64,000 bases of DNA from Buddleja alternifolia (GCA_019426215.1 CM033397.1:30940480-31004479); one strand, 5' to 3'. Counted from the stretch's first letter, positions 42,911-55,650 are shown. Notes: a model not told the origin generated them from the sequence alone. Program-made: numbers and translations.

Positions 42911-45900
42911 ATGGATGAGGATTCGGAGGCGACTGCGGACTTAATGAATATCTTAGTGTGGAATTGTTAAGGACTAGGGGGTTCTGGGGCAGTTCATCAT
43001 CTTGTGGACATAATTCGTTTCCACCACCCCTCAATAGTCTTCCTCTAGAAGACAAAGTGCAAATCTTTCATTTTTGATCGTCTGAAATCTCGTGTTAATA
43101 TGTTCGATTTTAGTGTCGATTCGGTGGGTAAAGGGGGTGGGCTTGGTCTCCTATGGGATAAAAAAATTGATGTCATTCTCCAAACTTATTTGAAGTCCCA
43201 TATTGATGTTCGAGTCTATACTAATGCTACTTCTGAGTCGTGGCATTTCATGGGGTTTTATGGAGACCCTGATAATACTAAACGGAAAGAATCTTAGAAT
43301 CTTCTTGAAAGTCTCAGTTAAAATCTTTTCTCGTCATGGCTAGTGGCAGGGGACTTTAATGAAATCCTTACGCAGGATGAAAAAGAAGCTACCCTTCCTC
43401 GATCCCTTTGGCAAATCCGTGCTTTTTAGGATGCTCTAAATAAGTGTGACCTTCACGATTTAGGCTTTATTGGCCCAAAATTTACTTGGTCCAACAAATG
43501 GATCCATCCCCGTACGGTTAGGCTTAGGCTTAACCGAGCTTGTGGGAACTCGGGGTGGATTAATTTGTATCCTAATTCTCGTGTCACTAACCTTAATTTT
43601 ATCGCCTCTGATCATCGCCCTATTCTAATCCAATCCGACCCGTCAACCATGCCTCGGCCACAAAAGAAAAAACGTAGATTTCGATTCGAGTCGGTTTGGC
43701 TTAGGTCTTCAGAGTGTGAGCGTGTGATTTAGGAGTATTGGAATTCAAATTCTATGCAAAATCCCATCCAGCTAGTGTGGAACAATATTAAAAATTGTAG
43801 GGTGGGTCTCCTTCAGTGGAATCGTATGGTTATTGGGTATATAAGTCGTCGAATAAAAGAGATTGAAGCAGAAATTCTTTTTATTTACTCCGGAGAGATC
43901 ACCGTTGACTCTAAGGGCCGTGAGATTACTCTTCGGAATGAATTAGAAGAACTTAAATCTCGGGAGGAAATGGCCTGGCACCAGAGAAGTCGGGCCTTGT
44001 GGATGAAAGAGGGTGACCGAAACACAAAGTTTTTCCATAATTATGCTTCTGAGCGACGATGCCACAACAATATTTCAAAAATCAGGGATGATGGGGGAGT
44101 TTGGCAGGATAAATCGGAAATTATTCAGAATATTATCACAGGCTATTTCTCTGATATTTTCATGTCCATTCAGTAGGGGAGTTTGGACCTAGTTGAAGTA
44201 CTTGAGGTTATTCAACCGAGGGTAACACCAGAAATGAGTGAATCTCTAAGTCTTGAATTCTCTGAGGTTGAGGTAACCCGTGCTCTTTCTTCTATGCACC
44301 CCCTTAAATCCCCTGTCCCCGATGGCATGTCCCCGATATTTTTTCAGCAGTTTTGGCATGTGATAGATGCTGATGTTATTTCTTGTGTTCTTAATATGCT
44401 CAATAAAAAATCTTTCCCTCATAAAATGAATTTTACACATATAGTTCTTATTCCTAAGTGAGAGGAACCTGAAGTGGTCGCTCGCTTTCGTCCCATTAGT
44501 CTGTGTAACGTCATATATAAAATTGCCTCAAAGGCTATTGCTAATCGACTTAAACCTTTGCTTGATAATATTATCTCTAAATCTCGGTCTGCTTTCGTAT
44601 TGGGTCGCCTTATTTTCGATAATGTCCATGTTGCCTTCGAGGTTAATCATTACCTTAAGAACAAATCGTGGGGCAAAGAAAGACGTCGCGCTGAAATTGG
44701 ATATGAGTAAGGCCTATGACAGAGTAGAGTGGATTTTTCTTGAGAAACTTTTGGTAAGATTGGGGTTTGGGAGGGATTTTATAGAATTAGTTATGTGCTG
44801 TGTTAATTCTGTGTCTTACTCTTTAATGCTTACCGGTAACCAGTTCGGATATATTAGACCACGAAAGGGACTCTGACAAGGTGATCCTTTGTCGCCTTAT
44901 CTATTCCTACTGGTTTCCAAGGTTCAAGTTGTTTAATTCAAGATGCAGAAACGAATGGGGAAATCGAAGGTGTAGCAATTGCGAGACATGCCCCTCGGGT
45001 GTCTCACTTACTGTTCGCAGATGACACCTTGATTTATATGTAGGCGTCGATTGCAGCTTTTACATGTATCAAAGATATCTTGCTGAAGTATGAATTGCCC
45101 TCGGGGCAACAAGTTAATTTTGAGAAGTCAGGGATGGTTTTCAGCAAATATGTTTTGTTAGATTCTTGAGCGGAGTTGGCCAATATACTAGGGGTTCAGG
45201 TCCTTGACAGACATGATAAGTACCTGGGACTCCCGTTAGTTATTGGTAGATCAAAAGAGGAAATTTTCGCTTCTATTCGTGATCGGATTTGGGCTCGAAT
45301 AAATGGATGGAATTCAAATTTTCTATCTCAGGCGGGTAAGGAGGTACTCCTAAAAGCAGTAATCCAAGCCATTCCCACCTATAGTATGAGCTGTTTTAAG
45401 CTCCCTGATTCGTTGTTAAAAGAGATTGAAGCTGAAATGGCGAATTATTGGTGGCATAACCGACAAACCAAAAGGATCCATTAGTTAGCTTGGAGTTAGC
45501 TTTGTCAGAGTAAAGATGAAGGTGGGTTGGGCTTTAGAGAACTCAAAGCTTTTAACTTAGCCATGCTAGCCAAACAGGCATGGAGGATATTGACAAAGCC
45601 AAATTGCCTTGTTAGTCGGCTCTTTCGAGCTAAGTACTTCTATGGATCGTCCCTGTTCGAAGCGGAGTTGGGGATTAAACCCTCGCTCACATGGTGAGGG
45701 ATTTGGGAGGCTCAAAATTTGGTGTTTGTGGGCATAAGGTAGAGAATCGGATCGGGATCTCATGTTCGCATTTGGTCGTCTAAATGGCTACCTCGACCGC
45801 CGGACTTCGCTGTTTACACACAACCGAATATTTTACCGGTGGATGCTTGAGATAACCAACTATTCGACAATGCGACAGGTTGGTGGGATACGATTCGTGT

Positions 45901-47050
45901 TCACAAAATCTTTCAGCTGGAGGATGCCGAGAGTATCCTTTCTATTCCCCTTGGCTTGCGAAGTAACCCGGATTCTATCATGTGGCATTACACAAAGTCG
46001 GGCCACTTTTCCCTGCGGTCAGCATATCATCTAGCCCGGCACATGGCTCGTCGGTTTGCACCCATCTCATCCTTGGAATTGGCCAAACCACGAAGGGGAG
46101 AGTGGGATTTCATTTGGAGATCACATGTCCCACCTAAAATCAGGTTGCATGCATGGAAATTTTGTCAACATGCTCTTCCGGTTGGTACAAATCTTATTAA
46201 ACGTCATCTTGAGGTACCAACCTCATGTCTGGTGTGTAAAAGTGAGGTAGAGGACGAGTATCACATCGTGCTCGGTTGCCCTTTCTCTCAACATGTATGG
46301 GCCTTATCTCATATTCGATGGCACGACATCAACTCTTGGTCTGGATATGGGGAAGCATGGTTAAGAGGTCTTCATAGCAGGTTAACAAACGAAGCTTATT
46401 GTCAAGTCTTAGTTATAATTTGGTTCTTATGGTTTAATCGAAACTCTTCCCTCATGGATAATTTGGCCTCTTCGTCCTCGAATATTATCAGCTCAGTGCA
46501 TCGATTCCTAGAGTGTTTCCAAGATAGCTTGGCGCATAGCTCGGTTCAGAAACCCTCTCGGTATAGGGATCAATGGCATCCCCCGGCGGTTGGGGTGATG
46601 AAGATTAATGTTGATGGAGCTGTGGATATGATTGGAGGAAGGGCAACCGTGGGAGTGATTATCAAAGATTGGAGGGGTTCGTGTGTAGGGTGGACAGGGA
46701 GGTTTCTTGACTTTGCTCTTTCATCGGAATACATTGAAGCTTTGGCTGCGGTGGAAAGCCTTCTATTTGCTGTTAGGGAAGGATGGCCAGTTGTCGAGTT
46801 GGAGGGAGACTGTCTATCAATTATCTCCAAAATCTAAGCAGGGGATGTGGATCTCTCCCTTATTGGCAATCTCATTTCAGATATTTTGAAGCTTTCTCTT
46901 TCGTTTTCTTCATTTAGTTGTTCTTTTGTGAAACGTTTGGGTAATTGTGTTGCGCATTTTATTGCTAGAGCTATTTTAGGTGATCAGGGGCATGCCCCTG
47001 AAGTCCCAGCTCTCGCTATTTCTGTTTTGTCTTCTGACATTTCTGGTTAA
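42911..47050 (+). pseudogene. LINE ORF2 (endonuclease, RT, zf-RVT, RNase H)
   Basis: Endonuclease: MNILVWNC with a nonsense codon where Arg is usual, then LVAGDFNEIL and NFIASDHRPI (42940-43630). RT: RFRPISLCNVIYKIASKAIA, KLDMSKAYDRVEW, GDPLSPYLFLL and HLLFADDTLIYM with the FADD box (44183-45050). The thumb reads DKYLGLPLVIGRSK. zf-RVT: EWDFIWRSHVPPKIRLHAWK with CLVC---DEYHIVLGC ligands (46100-46300). RNase H: KINVDGAVDMIGGRATVGV, EALAAVESLLFAV and VAHFIARAIL (46590-46980). More than fifteen disruptions are visible, for example stops at 43295, 44174, 44459, 44874, 45482, 45694 and 46835. Confidence 0.85.
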
Positions 47051-47091
47051 ATATAATACTGTTTTTCCTTTTAAAAAAAATATACGTAAAG

Positions 47092-47449
47092 CATCAAAAT
47101 AAAAAATAGTGTGAAAAATTATTGAGCGTGGCAAAACAAGCTCCTCAGTTTACCATAATACATACAAATTGTAGAGTACATGGTGCGTTCTAAGTTAAAA
47201 ACTTTCTTTGACCCCGCACCCCCACACATACACACACAATGAATTTAATTATGAACCCCATTGAAAACCAGCAACATTTAAATAAATCAAGAAATAAATA
47301 GAAAAAATTCAAACAAACAAATCTAAGAGAGAAAAATACATACAAAAAATATAAGGATTTAAAAGTAGTAATTAGCAACAAAAAAAAAGTGAGGAAAGTA
47401 GTGAATCTCTTCCACTCAATTGAGGGGGGAAAATGAAGTAAAATAACTA
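47092..47449. other. Intergenic, no gene seen
   Basis: AT-rich, with a (CA)n-like tract near 47220 and long A-rich stretches. The minus-strand ORF across it is low-complexity Phe/Leu and is not supported. Confidence 0.4.
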
Positions 47450-47827
47450 GGGATAATTGCATAAAATCCCCTTGTGTTATTTCGAAAATGCTAAAAAATC
47501 CTTGTGTTAACGAAATAGGCTAATCACCCCCTTGTGTTCCTAAAAAGTGTGCAAAAAAGTCATTTTTTATTAAAATGATAAAAGAAAATATGTGTTTTTT
47601 GGGTGAATTAACACTATTTACCTTTTATAAATTATGAAGAGTATATAAATGACAAATGTGCATGTTAATAAAAGTGAAAAACATGAAAAACAAGCTCGTT
47701 TTTTAATGAAAAATGGCTTTTTTGCACACTTTTTAGGAACATAGGGGGGTGATTAGCCTATTTCGTTAACACATGAGGGTTTTTAGCATTTTCGAAATAA
47801 CACAGGGGGGTTTTATGCAATTACCCC
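47450..47827. mobile_element. MULE-type MITE, 378 bp
   Basis: Long inverted ends of about 110 bp (gggataattgcataaaatcc and ggggttttatgcaattaccc), including ctaatcacccccttgtgttc and its inverse. They are flanked by an identical 9-bp duplication, aaataacta (47441-47449, 47828-47836). Nine-base duplications point to the Mutator superfamily. It encodes nothing. Confidence 0.85.
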
Positions 47828-47836
47828 AAATAACTA

Positions 47837-48750
47837 AGATGAAATATTATGAATGAAAAAAAAGTGTAGAAGGAATTCACAGATCATTATAATTAAACTA
47901 AAATAAACTCAAGCAATTAAAGAAAGTACCTAAGATATAAAAGATACTTTCAAACCCATTTAGCTTCAAGAGGAAAAGAGCAAGTTCTGCAGCACAAGAA
48001 AATGCAGTGTATCTTTTTATACTGAGGAAACATGAATGACGACATTTGGTTAGGAGGTGTGGAAACAGAATCTTTCCCTTTTTTTGGGTTTAGGGATCAA
48101 AGTGATAAAAACTTAATAATTCGGAGATCAAAGTGTAACTTAAAACTGGTTGTTCTAGTCAAAAAGCATCGGAAATGACGAAAGTGAGACGAAAACATAA
48201 CTTTGGTCTTCGGGGATAGTAGTGTAATAAATTTTACTTTAGGATGTAAGTGGGATAAACTTGATATTGAAGTACTATAAGTGACATTAACGGTAATTAT
48301 TATATATATAACTATTATTTCCGTATTAATATATAAATAGAAGAGACTTTATATTCAAACGCGGTTGTTTTTACACCACAACACCAACTTTTCGAGGTAC
48401 CAAATGGAGTATACTACCATGTAATTTTTGTATCAAATTTTAATTGCTTAAAGTTCTTTAGGAAAAATAAGAACAAAAATGATTGCCCATTTGAGTATTC
48501 CGATGGCCAATCTTGACGTGCATTTTGTTCTTTATTTAGCCCTATTTTTATTTGTCTGTAAGGTGTTAAAATACAAGACCACAAACTTGAGGATGACGGC
48601 AGTCGAAATTGGTACATTACTACCCAGTGCGTACCTTCGGATAGTTGCAGGTTCCCATGTCAACAAAAAAAAAAAATGGCACATTACAAGGTGATATCAT
48701 GGTATATATCTAACTTCTCCATTAGATTTTATATATTTTACTTATTTATT
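47837..48750. other. Intergenic repeats, no gene seen
   Basis: About 48080-48290 has a 'ggatcaaagtgataaaa'-type dispersed repeat appearance. The short ORFs at 48414-48694 have no family resemblance and sit in low-complexity sequence. Confidence 0.4.
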
Positions 48751-49191
48751 TAATCATCGTAACCATTATAATAAAAAATATTATTAGTGATAAAAGTTAA
48801 AGTGACAGTGTTAAAATTATTACTATATATATATATAATGAGTGACAATAATTTTTGTTTTGTCACAATAAGATTTTTAGCGACAAAAGTTCCTTTAAAG
48901 TTGTCACTATTGACAATTAGTGACACATGTATAGTAACAATTTAGTGACAATACAATTAGAGTGACAACTATAATTTATTGTCGCTAAAAGTGTCACTAA
49001 TTGTCAATAGTGACAACAATTTTTTTGTTACTAATTATAAGAGTGACAATCTCTGTACAAATCTTGTCACTATTAAACATGTAAAATCAATTTTTATAAC
49101 AAAATAAATTTTCACTAACAATTTATGATTCGTGACAACTTTGATATTGTCACTTGATATTTTGTGCGTAATGTCTTATATTTTTGTAGTG
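48751..49191. repeat. CACTA-like repeat with gtgacaa arrays
   Basis: The right end tttttgtagtg is the inverse of CACTACAAAAA, the terminus of plant CACTA elements, and the interior is crowded with gtgacaa/ttgtcac words as in CACTA subterminal repeats. A 26-bp inverted pair (ttgtcactattgacaattag near 48900; ctaattgtcaatagtgacaa near 48997) can fold on itself. No matching left CACTA terminus was found, so the left end is unknown and it may be a fragment or solo end. Confidence 0.5.
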
Positions 49192-50080
49192 AACATCTAC
49201 ACTAATGCTATCAAGATTCGTTGCTGAGATCGAAGATCATGACTTCCACATGATGTTTGTTGAAAACTTGCAGCTCTTTTTGAACAGATAATTTGCTAAA
49301 GATAGATAAATGGCTAGACTACTAACATTGTAGAGACTGATGGTGCCACATTGCTAGGTTCTGTGCCGTGGTGTGAGATATATTATTATTATTATTTGAA
49401 AGCCTAACTTGAAGCCCAAGTTGATCACAACCCGCATTTTGGCTTTCAAGTATATTATTATTATTATCATTGGGTAATGCACATTTGATGTATGTGCAAG
49501 AAATATAATTTTAAAAATATAAATTTGCAAATTGTGACAAAAGAGAAATTAAAAAAAAAAAGATATGGGAAATAAATTTAAAAAGAAATAAAAATATATA
49601 AGAAAAATCTGTAATCGATCAGATTTTATGAAACCATGTAATTGTCATTAGCCACATCACCAAAACTATTGTAATGGCACTATCAAATTATCAAACACAT
49701 GATGCATTACACATGATTTATAAAATAAAATTGCGTTTACCTTCACCAAAATCGTTAACCGTCCAAAAACAGTTTCCCTAAACCTCATTTCAGTTCTATA
49801 ATGGTATAGATTATTATTATTTGTGTTATAACTATGATGGTTTACCCGACCATTAAACCTATTATTCTTGACCTGATAGATTTTTTCGTTATGTGATTTT
49901 GAACTAAAACACTGGTTCAACAACTGGATTAATTAACATAATTCACTAATCCCATAGTAGAAAACAGGAAAAATAATAAACTTTTTACATCCAAGTTTTT
50001 CCTTCCCATGTTTTCAACTCACAATACTCGCATAAAGGCAGTCTTATCAACTAAATTAACAATTATGTAATTTCAGCACA
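49192..50080. other. Region downstream of the F-box gene
   Basis: Contains tattattattatt tracts (49380-49470) and poly-A (49552-49561). I see no additional gene; the F-box 3' UTR should occupy the right part of it. No convincing terminator or polyadenylation hexamer was identified. Confidence 0.4.
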
Positions 50081-52791
50081 CTAAGGGTCAAGATAAACTA
50101 TTTCAGCATACATAGAAGCTCGTCTGAATCGAAGCAACTCCTTCATCAACTCCCAACCACCATCCACCGAAGCGGGCTTAACAGACATCTTTTCAAGAAC
50201 GGGCGAGTTTGCAAGTATGAAGTTGATGAAACTCATTTCTTGCCTAACCCCAGAGATTCCAACAATCTTAACAAGTCGAAGTTGATTAAATGAAAAGTTC
50301 TGAAAGCTTTCCAAAACGTTGGCAACAATTCTTGCAATAGCCTGCTCCTCCGCACGAGCCTGTATATATCGATACAATGAAATATTTAAAGGCGAACTAC
50401 AAATAAATAAGAAGTGGAAATTAAACTTAAATTCAGTTTTCCACATATTACACGACGTATGGTATGAGCTATATGTTGAACGAAAACTTACCAACATCTC
50501 AAGCTCCTGAAGGTTTGGGGAACTTCTGAGAAGACAAAGAGCAGCTAAATTTTCTTCCATATCGTTAAAATTAATGCGTATCGAAAGAAAACTAAGATCG
50601 ACACATGGTGTAGGTAGCTTCCCCGGTATAGTTCCAGCAGCCAAATACTAAAGAGTAAAGACAAATAAGAAAAAGAGGCATTGAGAAAAAAGGACACTTT
50701 AGTCTACAAATAATTAGGCTATTTAGTAAATTCAGTTTTGACATCCCAGAATAAGATAAGAAATTTCTGCTTTCAAAACTAAAGAACTATACTATAGCTG
50801 AGCTCCAATAATTGTCAACCTTTTGCAAAATGTGTTCGTTACATGCACACACCATCACCGATTAGGGAAGTACCACGAGCCCCCTGATTTTTTGCAAATT
50901 ACCATGACACTTCTGTCAAATCCAAATTTAAAGACCAGGGTTGATACAAGTACACAAAAAAGAAGCGATGAGGAAAAGAAGACACTTTAGGCGACAAATA
51001 ACAAGGAGCTTTAGTAAATTCTTTTCTGACATCCCAAAATAAGACAAGAAATTTCTGCGGGATAATTACATGCATATCCACTCACTTATTGGGTAGTTAC
51101 GATGAGTGCCCTGATGTTTTGCAAATTACCAAGACAACCCTGTTACGATGAGTCCCGTGATGGTTTGTAAATTACCAGAACCACCCTGTTACCGCTGTTA
51201 GATCTTGACAACTCGAAAAACGGGGGGTGATATAATATTCTTTTACTGATAGGGGATTAAAATTGCAATATATTTTCACTAACAGGGAAAGTTGTGGTAA
51301 TTTTTCAAATCTCGAGGGTGTTTTTCATAATTAAAGTCTCACGCATGGGGCGTCATACACTCATACCTTAGATAATCTATGAAAATTTAGTAATGATGAT
51401 AACGTAAAGCATACCTTCAAGAAAAAGCTTTGCACCTCAAGCCTTTGAATATGGGGTAGACAAGCAAAAAACTTGATCAAGTTGCCAGTGCTGCCAAAAG
51501 CCAGATTTCGTTCACTTCCCGTGTTCACATACAGACCGATGGAGACAACAGCCAGATGGAACGTACCCTGGAAACTAACATCTTCAAAAACACCCCCAAC
51601 GTCAAAGAAAAGGAGATTTGGAGCATGGATATTAAGAAGGGTAAAACCATCAAAGTTCATTAATGTGAGCCGTTCGAGTAAAGGACAGCTGGATATCATA
51701 TATTCAAACGCTGATTGGTCCATGGTGATGTGCTGAAGATCGAGGCTCTTCAAGCTTTTAAAGCCATTGAATGTAAATGGAGGTTTTAAAAGACAGTTAA
51801 AAAGTTCTAAATGGATCAAATATTGGCACGAGTATATCGAAGAAGGGAGCTTGTATCGATGACCTTTCCATATTTCAAGTATAAATTCTTTAACGGAACC
51901 CCTCGACAGGAAAAGAATCCATCTATCAATATCGCTAACACCTTGAAGATCTCGATGAGAAAGCTTGAACTTATATATGGGGCTCGTATGAAGTAATAGG
52001 ACATGGTCAACAATACTCACTAGTTTGTTTTTCACAAGGGTTTGATCTTGGGTAGAGACTAAAACAGATTGATTATCAAATACAAGATAAGGCAGGGTAA
52101 CCCATTTATATCTCCACTTGCTTGATAAAATACTCGTTCGCACGGCATCCCTCAATGATAAATGTGACAATATTTTGTCAATGATATGCCCTGGTAAGTT
52201 GCTTATTTTGTCCATCTCTACTTTGCGAGGCACCTCGGGTGGTTCTCTTTGTTTCTGTAAATTAATGCATATAAGTGTTTAGTCAAAGTGTTGTACGAGA
52301 GAGAAATTAATATGTCGTAAAAAACAAAGCATAGACGTATCCAATGACAGATAGTATTAACCACATAGCTAATTGAGCAAAGTAATGATGAAAGCAAAAA
52401 CGTAAGGGAATTCATATAAAGATCTTCCTGAATAGTTAAAAATGCTATCAGTTTAAATATGGGTAATTGGTAGCTAAGCTAACTCTCCAGATTTTTGTAA
52501 CACATGTAAACACGATCATCCATACCAAGTAAAAGCAGCTTTAATTACGTTCACAATGACTTACTTTTGCACAATGGGAACTTTACATGATAAAGACCTT
52601 TTATCCACCTTCCCGGGCAGCGAAGAAAAAATAAAATCAACTTATGGGATTTACAGATGGTCAACATTTATAGAGATCCATTATTACGTCAATTGGTAGC
52701 GCGTTAAACAATTTGCAAGTCATTCATACCATTTCATCTCTTTGTTGTTGCATAAAATGTTCGGAACCAAAATGAAATTCATGCCAAAAAA

Positions 52792-52823
<32 letters not shown>

Positions 52824-52975
52824 CTGTGCACATATTCAAAAACACATGCACATGCACGGAAACAGAAAAACACCGACATCTGAATAAATGTTGTTTGCGT
52901 TGAACAGATTCAATCAAATGACAAAATTCTGATGAACGAAAAAAATAAGAAAACCAAACTTACCATATTACTCAT
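50081..52975 (-). CDS. F-box/FBD/LRR-repeat protein, spliced
   Basis: Four coding exons on the minus strand: 52964-52975 (MSNM), 51415-52254, 50492-50647 and 50081-50359. All introns have GT..AG ends and phase 0, giving 428 residues, close to the usual length of F-box/FBD/LRR proteins of the At1g13570 type. The F-box is at about residues 21-65 (ISNLPGHIIDKILSHLSLRD, SKWRYKWVTLP). Leucine-rich segments follow (YLIHLELFNCLLKPP, FKSLKSLDLQHI, CPLLERLTLMNFDGF, SPNLQELEMLV), and a C-terminal FBD-like part (FILANSPVLEKMSVKP). As a family these are substrate adaptors of SCF ubiquitin ligases; the target is unknown. No disruption was seen. The ATG sits in a 12-nt coding segment, which makes this start easy to miss: a downstream GTG at 52233 or ATG at 52217 would truncate the N-terminus. 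Confidence 0.85.
50360..50491 (-). other. Last intron of the F-box gene (132 bp)
   Basis: Donor GTAAGT after the LEMLV codons and acceptor ATACAG before GCTCGTGCGGAG; phase 0. The intron is open in frame, but its translation interrupts the LRR pattern, which supports splicing. Confidence 0.75.
50648..51414 (-). repeat. Third intron of the F-box gene, filled with duplicated segments
   Basis: 767-bp intron with donor GTATGC and acceptor TTTAG. A segment of about 110 bp occurs twice (about 50673-50780 and 50943-51060, sharing gacatccca.aataaga.aag). The adjacent 'ccccctgattttttgcaaattac' type repeat occurs at about 50845-50925, 51070-51140 and 51141-51190. This indicates local duplication of repeat-derived sequence inside the intron. 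Confidence 0.65.
52255..52963 (-). other. Second intron of the F-box gene (709 bp)
   Basis: Donor GTAAGT right after the fourth codon and acceptor TTACAG. Contains a (TA)n tract near 52796-52822. The short ORFs that traverse it are not supported. Confidence 0.75.
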
Positions 52976-53034
52976 GAAGGACAATAGAAGTCTTCAGCAA
53001 ATTGAATTTCAGAGACCAAAGAAGGTGAACACAC
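52964..53034 (-). other. F-box gene exon with start codon and 5' UTR
   Basis: 71 bp: acceptor ACTCACAG at 53035-53036, 59 nt of untranslated sequence, then ATGAGTAATATG and donor GTAAGT. Inferred from splice signals only. Confidence 0.6.
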
Positions 53035-54040
53035 CTGTGAGTATCTCTATTAGATGATCATGCGGGCTGCAGTTGATTTGTTTAGTAATTTAGATTAATG
53101 CTGAAATATATGCTTCTGATTTAACAAGAACCACAATCAATTACATTAATTTCTTTGTATGTGAGTCGGCATAACAGAACACTACTTCCCTTTTAGAACC
53201 AAAATGAATAGTTCAAAAACAACCATGACGAAAATGAAATACAGTCCCATTACCATTTCTGAAAAGATAAGAGGCAGGTGAAGCACTTCAAATATTATCA
53301 AAAAACCGTTACCATAACAGCAAAGCTTGCATCATAGATTAAGAAGGTTATCTACCCCAAATCATGAACACTGATTACAAAGCAATAGCCGATTTGGATT
53401 GTAGGCTGTTATCGTGTTCATCACAAGAAATACGGAGCTAATGCAAACAATCAAAACCCTAAACTTTCTTATTGTACTACTAGTATATAATTTTGAGCAA
53501 TATTATTCCATCTCGAGCAAAATATTAAAAACATTATTTCATCTTAAGCAATAAACCAAAAACATCATATTTTCACAGGCCCCCCTTCAAGTCACTCTCA
53601 AGAACTTCCAATGAAATTCCTCCTATTAGGAGTTATCATTTATTATTTTTCAAGTTCATTCTTTTTTTTTCTTCATTTTTCTTTTATGATTTTATAACCT
53701 TGTGTGGACATTAAAAAGACTTCAGAAACTGGGTTTAGTTAATCAACATCAAAAATCCGTAAAAAATAGTCTTTTCCAAATATTTATGTAATTATTTTCT
53801 CCGAGCAAATAATATTAAAATAAATAAATAAATAAATAAATAAAATTCTCCAGAATAGACCTCAACTACAAAATAAAACAGAAATGGCCTCAAATTTAAT
53901 GGCTTCATTTATTAAGGATCACAAAGACCAGATAATATTTGGACAAGGGTTTGATTAGGGTTTGATTAATTCTAATGCGGTTATTCAAGCAAATAATGCA
54001 AAGGAAAATAAATTAAATTAAATTAAATAAAAGCACTTAC

Positions 54041-54200
54041 TGTAAGGGAGTACGAAGTGAAAGAAACCTAAAATCTTACAGCAGTAGAGAGCATTATTAA
54101 CCGGAGAGATTTTGACACTAATTTGTATGTGCTGTGTGTGTCTTCAAAAGCTACGGCCGGTGATTTTGTGCACAGGGAGAAGTTTCTCTCCAGTTTCTTT
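54041..54200 (-). other. Predicted first, noncoding exon of the F-box gene
   Basis: On the minus strand a CT/GA-rich leader (gagagaaacggagtgaaaga, about 54197-54216) is followed by sequence ending CTTACA and a strong donor GTAAGT at 54035-54040. This would give a 5' UTR intron of about 1 kb (53035-54040). The transcription start is approximate; no clear TATA box was seen. Confidence 0.5.
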
Positions 54201-54524
54201 CACTCCGTTTCTCTCAGTTTAGAATTGAAATCGGGTGTTCTTAAATGAAAGACCAAAAAACGATGTAAAAAATATTAGGGATAGTGTTGGGTGATTTGGT
54301 GACAAATGGTGTGATTTAATTAGCCTTTTTTTTTTTTTTTCTGGACAAAGTGGATACCCAGACCCTATAAGACATTAAATAAAGAGATAAAGTGAAAATT
54401 TATGATAGTTTGGAATTGAACTGATCTCTCATATGAAAATGGAAGTTAATAGTTAATACCACTAGGTAACAAGCCTTAGGTAGTTAATTAGCCTGGTTTT
54501 AACCCAAGGTATGTTAGTCTGGTA

Positions 54525-55650
54525 TAGGGGTGATTACAGTTCGGTTTTGCGATTTTATTTATTAATTTCAAACCGAATTGTCAAGTGCAGTTTGGAGGAA
54601 ATAAAATTTGAAATTGCGGTTTTGTAAATCAAAACCAACCATGCGGTTTTGTGCGGTTCGGCGGTTTTCAAGTTATTTTACATTTTAAAACTAAATAAAC
54701 AAATTATGTTTGTCATATTTTCTGTTAAACTAATTAATAAAAAGATAATGATAATTCATAACTAAGAAAATACTTGTCCGAAAAATATTTATCAAGATTA
54801 AACTTCGTGAATCATTAAAAAAAAATACTAGGGTCATTACATATTATTATATAAGAATATCATACATTTAGAACAGGAAAAACTTCTAGTATATCACTAT
54901 AAAAATCTGTTTTACACTGAGTATAAATATAATATGTACATATTTTACTATATATATATATCAGATAAACACACACTCATATATAAGAAAATGTTTTAAT
55001 CTAACTTGTATGAAAAGTAGGAGAAATTTTGTTTATAAATAAGTAATACAGAAAATGACATGTTGTAATTGTTTTTTTATAAAAATTTGTGCACTAAAAT
55101 CTACAAAAGGATATTGTAAAGTGTAATATAAGGTTATAAAACAATAGGCAATCTAAATCGACATTGCTATTACAAATAATTGTGATAGTTAAATAAAACA
55201 AATGTCATAAATATAATCTATAATATATTTTTTTTCGTCAAAATTCTTCAAGTGTCTATTATATAATAAAAAATATAACACTAAAATATCATAAGCTATT
55301 ATCACTTTAAAAGTCTCAAGTACAAATATTGATTGAACATATTATTAATCATCTAAAAGACATAACCATATCAATTCAATAATAAATATCAAATAAAACT
55401 ACAAATATGAATAGTATTACGAGTAAAACCTATTAAAAGTTTAAATTAAAAAAATAAAATAAGATATGTATGTAGGCGGTGGCGGTGCGGTTCGATTTTC
55501 TAACACTAATTTTGAAACCAAACCGCATAAGATAGTGCGGTTTTCATTTAAATTTTAAACCATGGTTTGCTTAGAAAATTGACAAAAACGGTGCGGTTCA
55601 GTGCGGTGCAGTCGGTTCAGGTGGCTTTTCAAAACCAATGCTCACCTCTA
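54525..55650. mobile_element. hAT-type nonautonomous element, 1126 bp
   Basis: Starts TAGGGGTGATTACAGTTCGG and ends CAATGCTCACCTCTA (inverted, imperfect). It is flanked by gtctggta (54517-54524) and gtctggtg (55651-55658), an 8-bp duplication with one mismatch. Subterminal arrays of gcggttttg/gtgcggttc repeat at both ends, with an AT-rich core. No transposase ORF. Older than the other two hAT elements, judging by decay. Confidence 0.7.

Larger units (their letters stand above)
41045..47091 (+). mobile_element. Near full-length but dead L1-type LINE
   Basis: ORF1 (DUF4283 plus zinc knuckle) and ORF2 (endonuclease, RT, zf-RVT, RNase H) are in the normal plant L1 order, followed by a short A-rich tail (ttttaaaaaaaatat, about 47070-47083). 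The 10-bp direct repeat catcaaaata at 41035-41044 and 47092-47101 is a plausible target duplication. Many nonsense codons and frameshifts are present; several look like CGA to TGA changes, as expected after methylated-cytosine deamination. Confidence 0.88.

Noticed and set aside
52720..52917. A 65-aa minus-strand ORF with an IYIYIYIY run
   Set aside because: It is the (TA)n microsatellite in an F-box intron.
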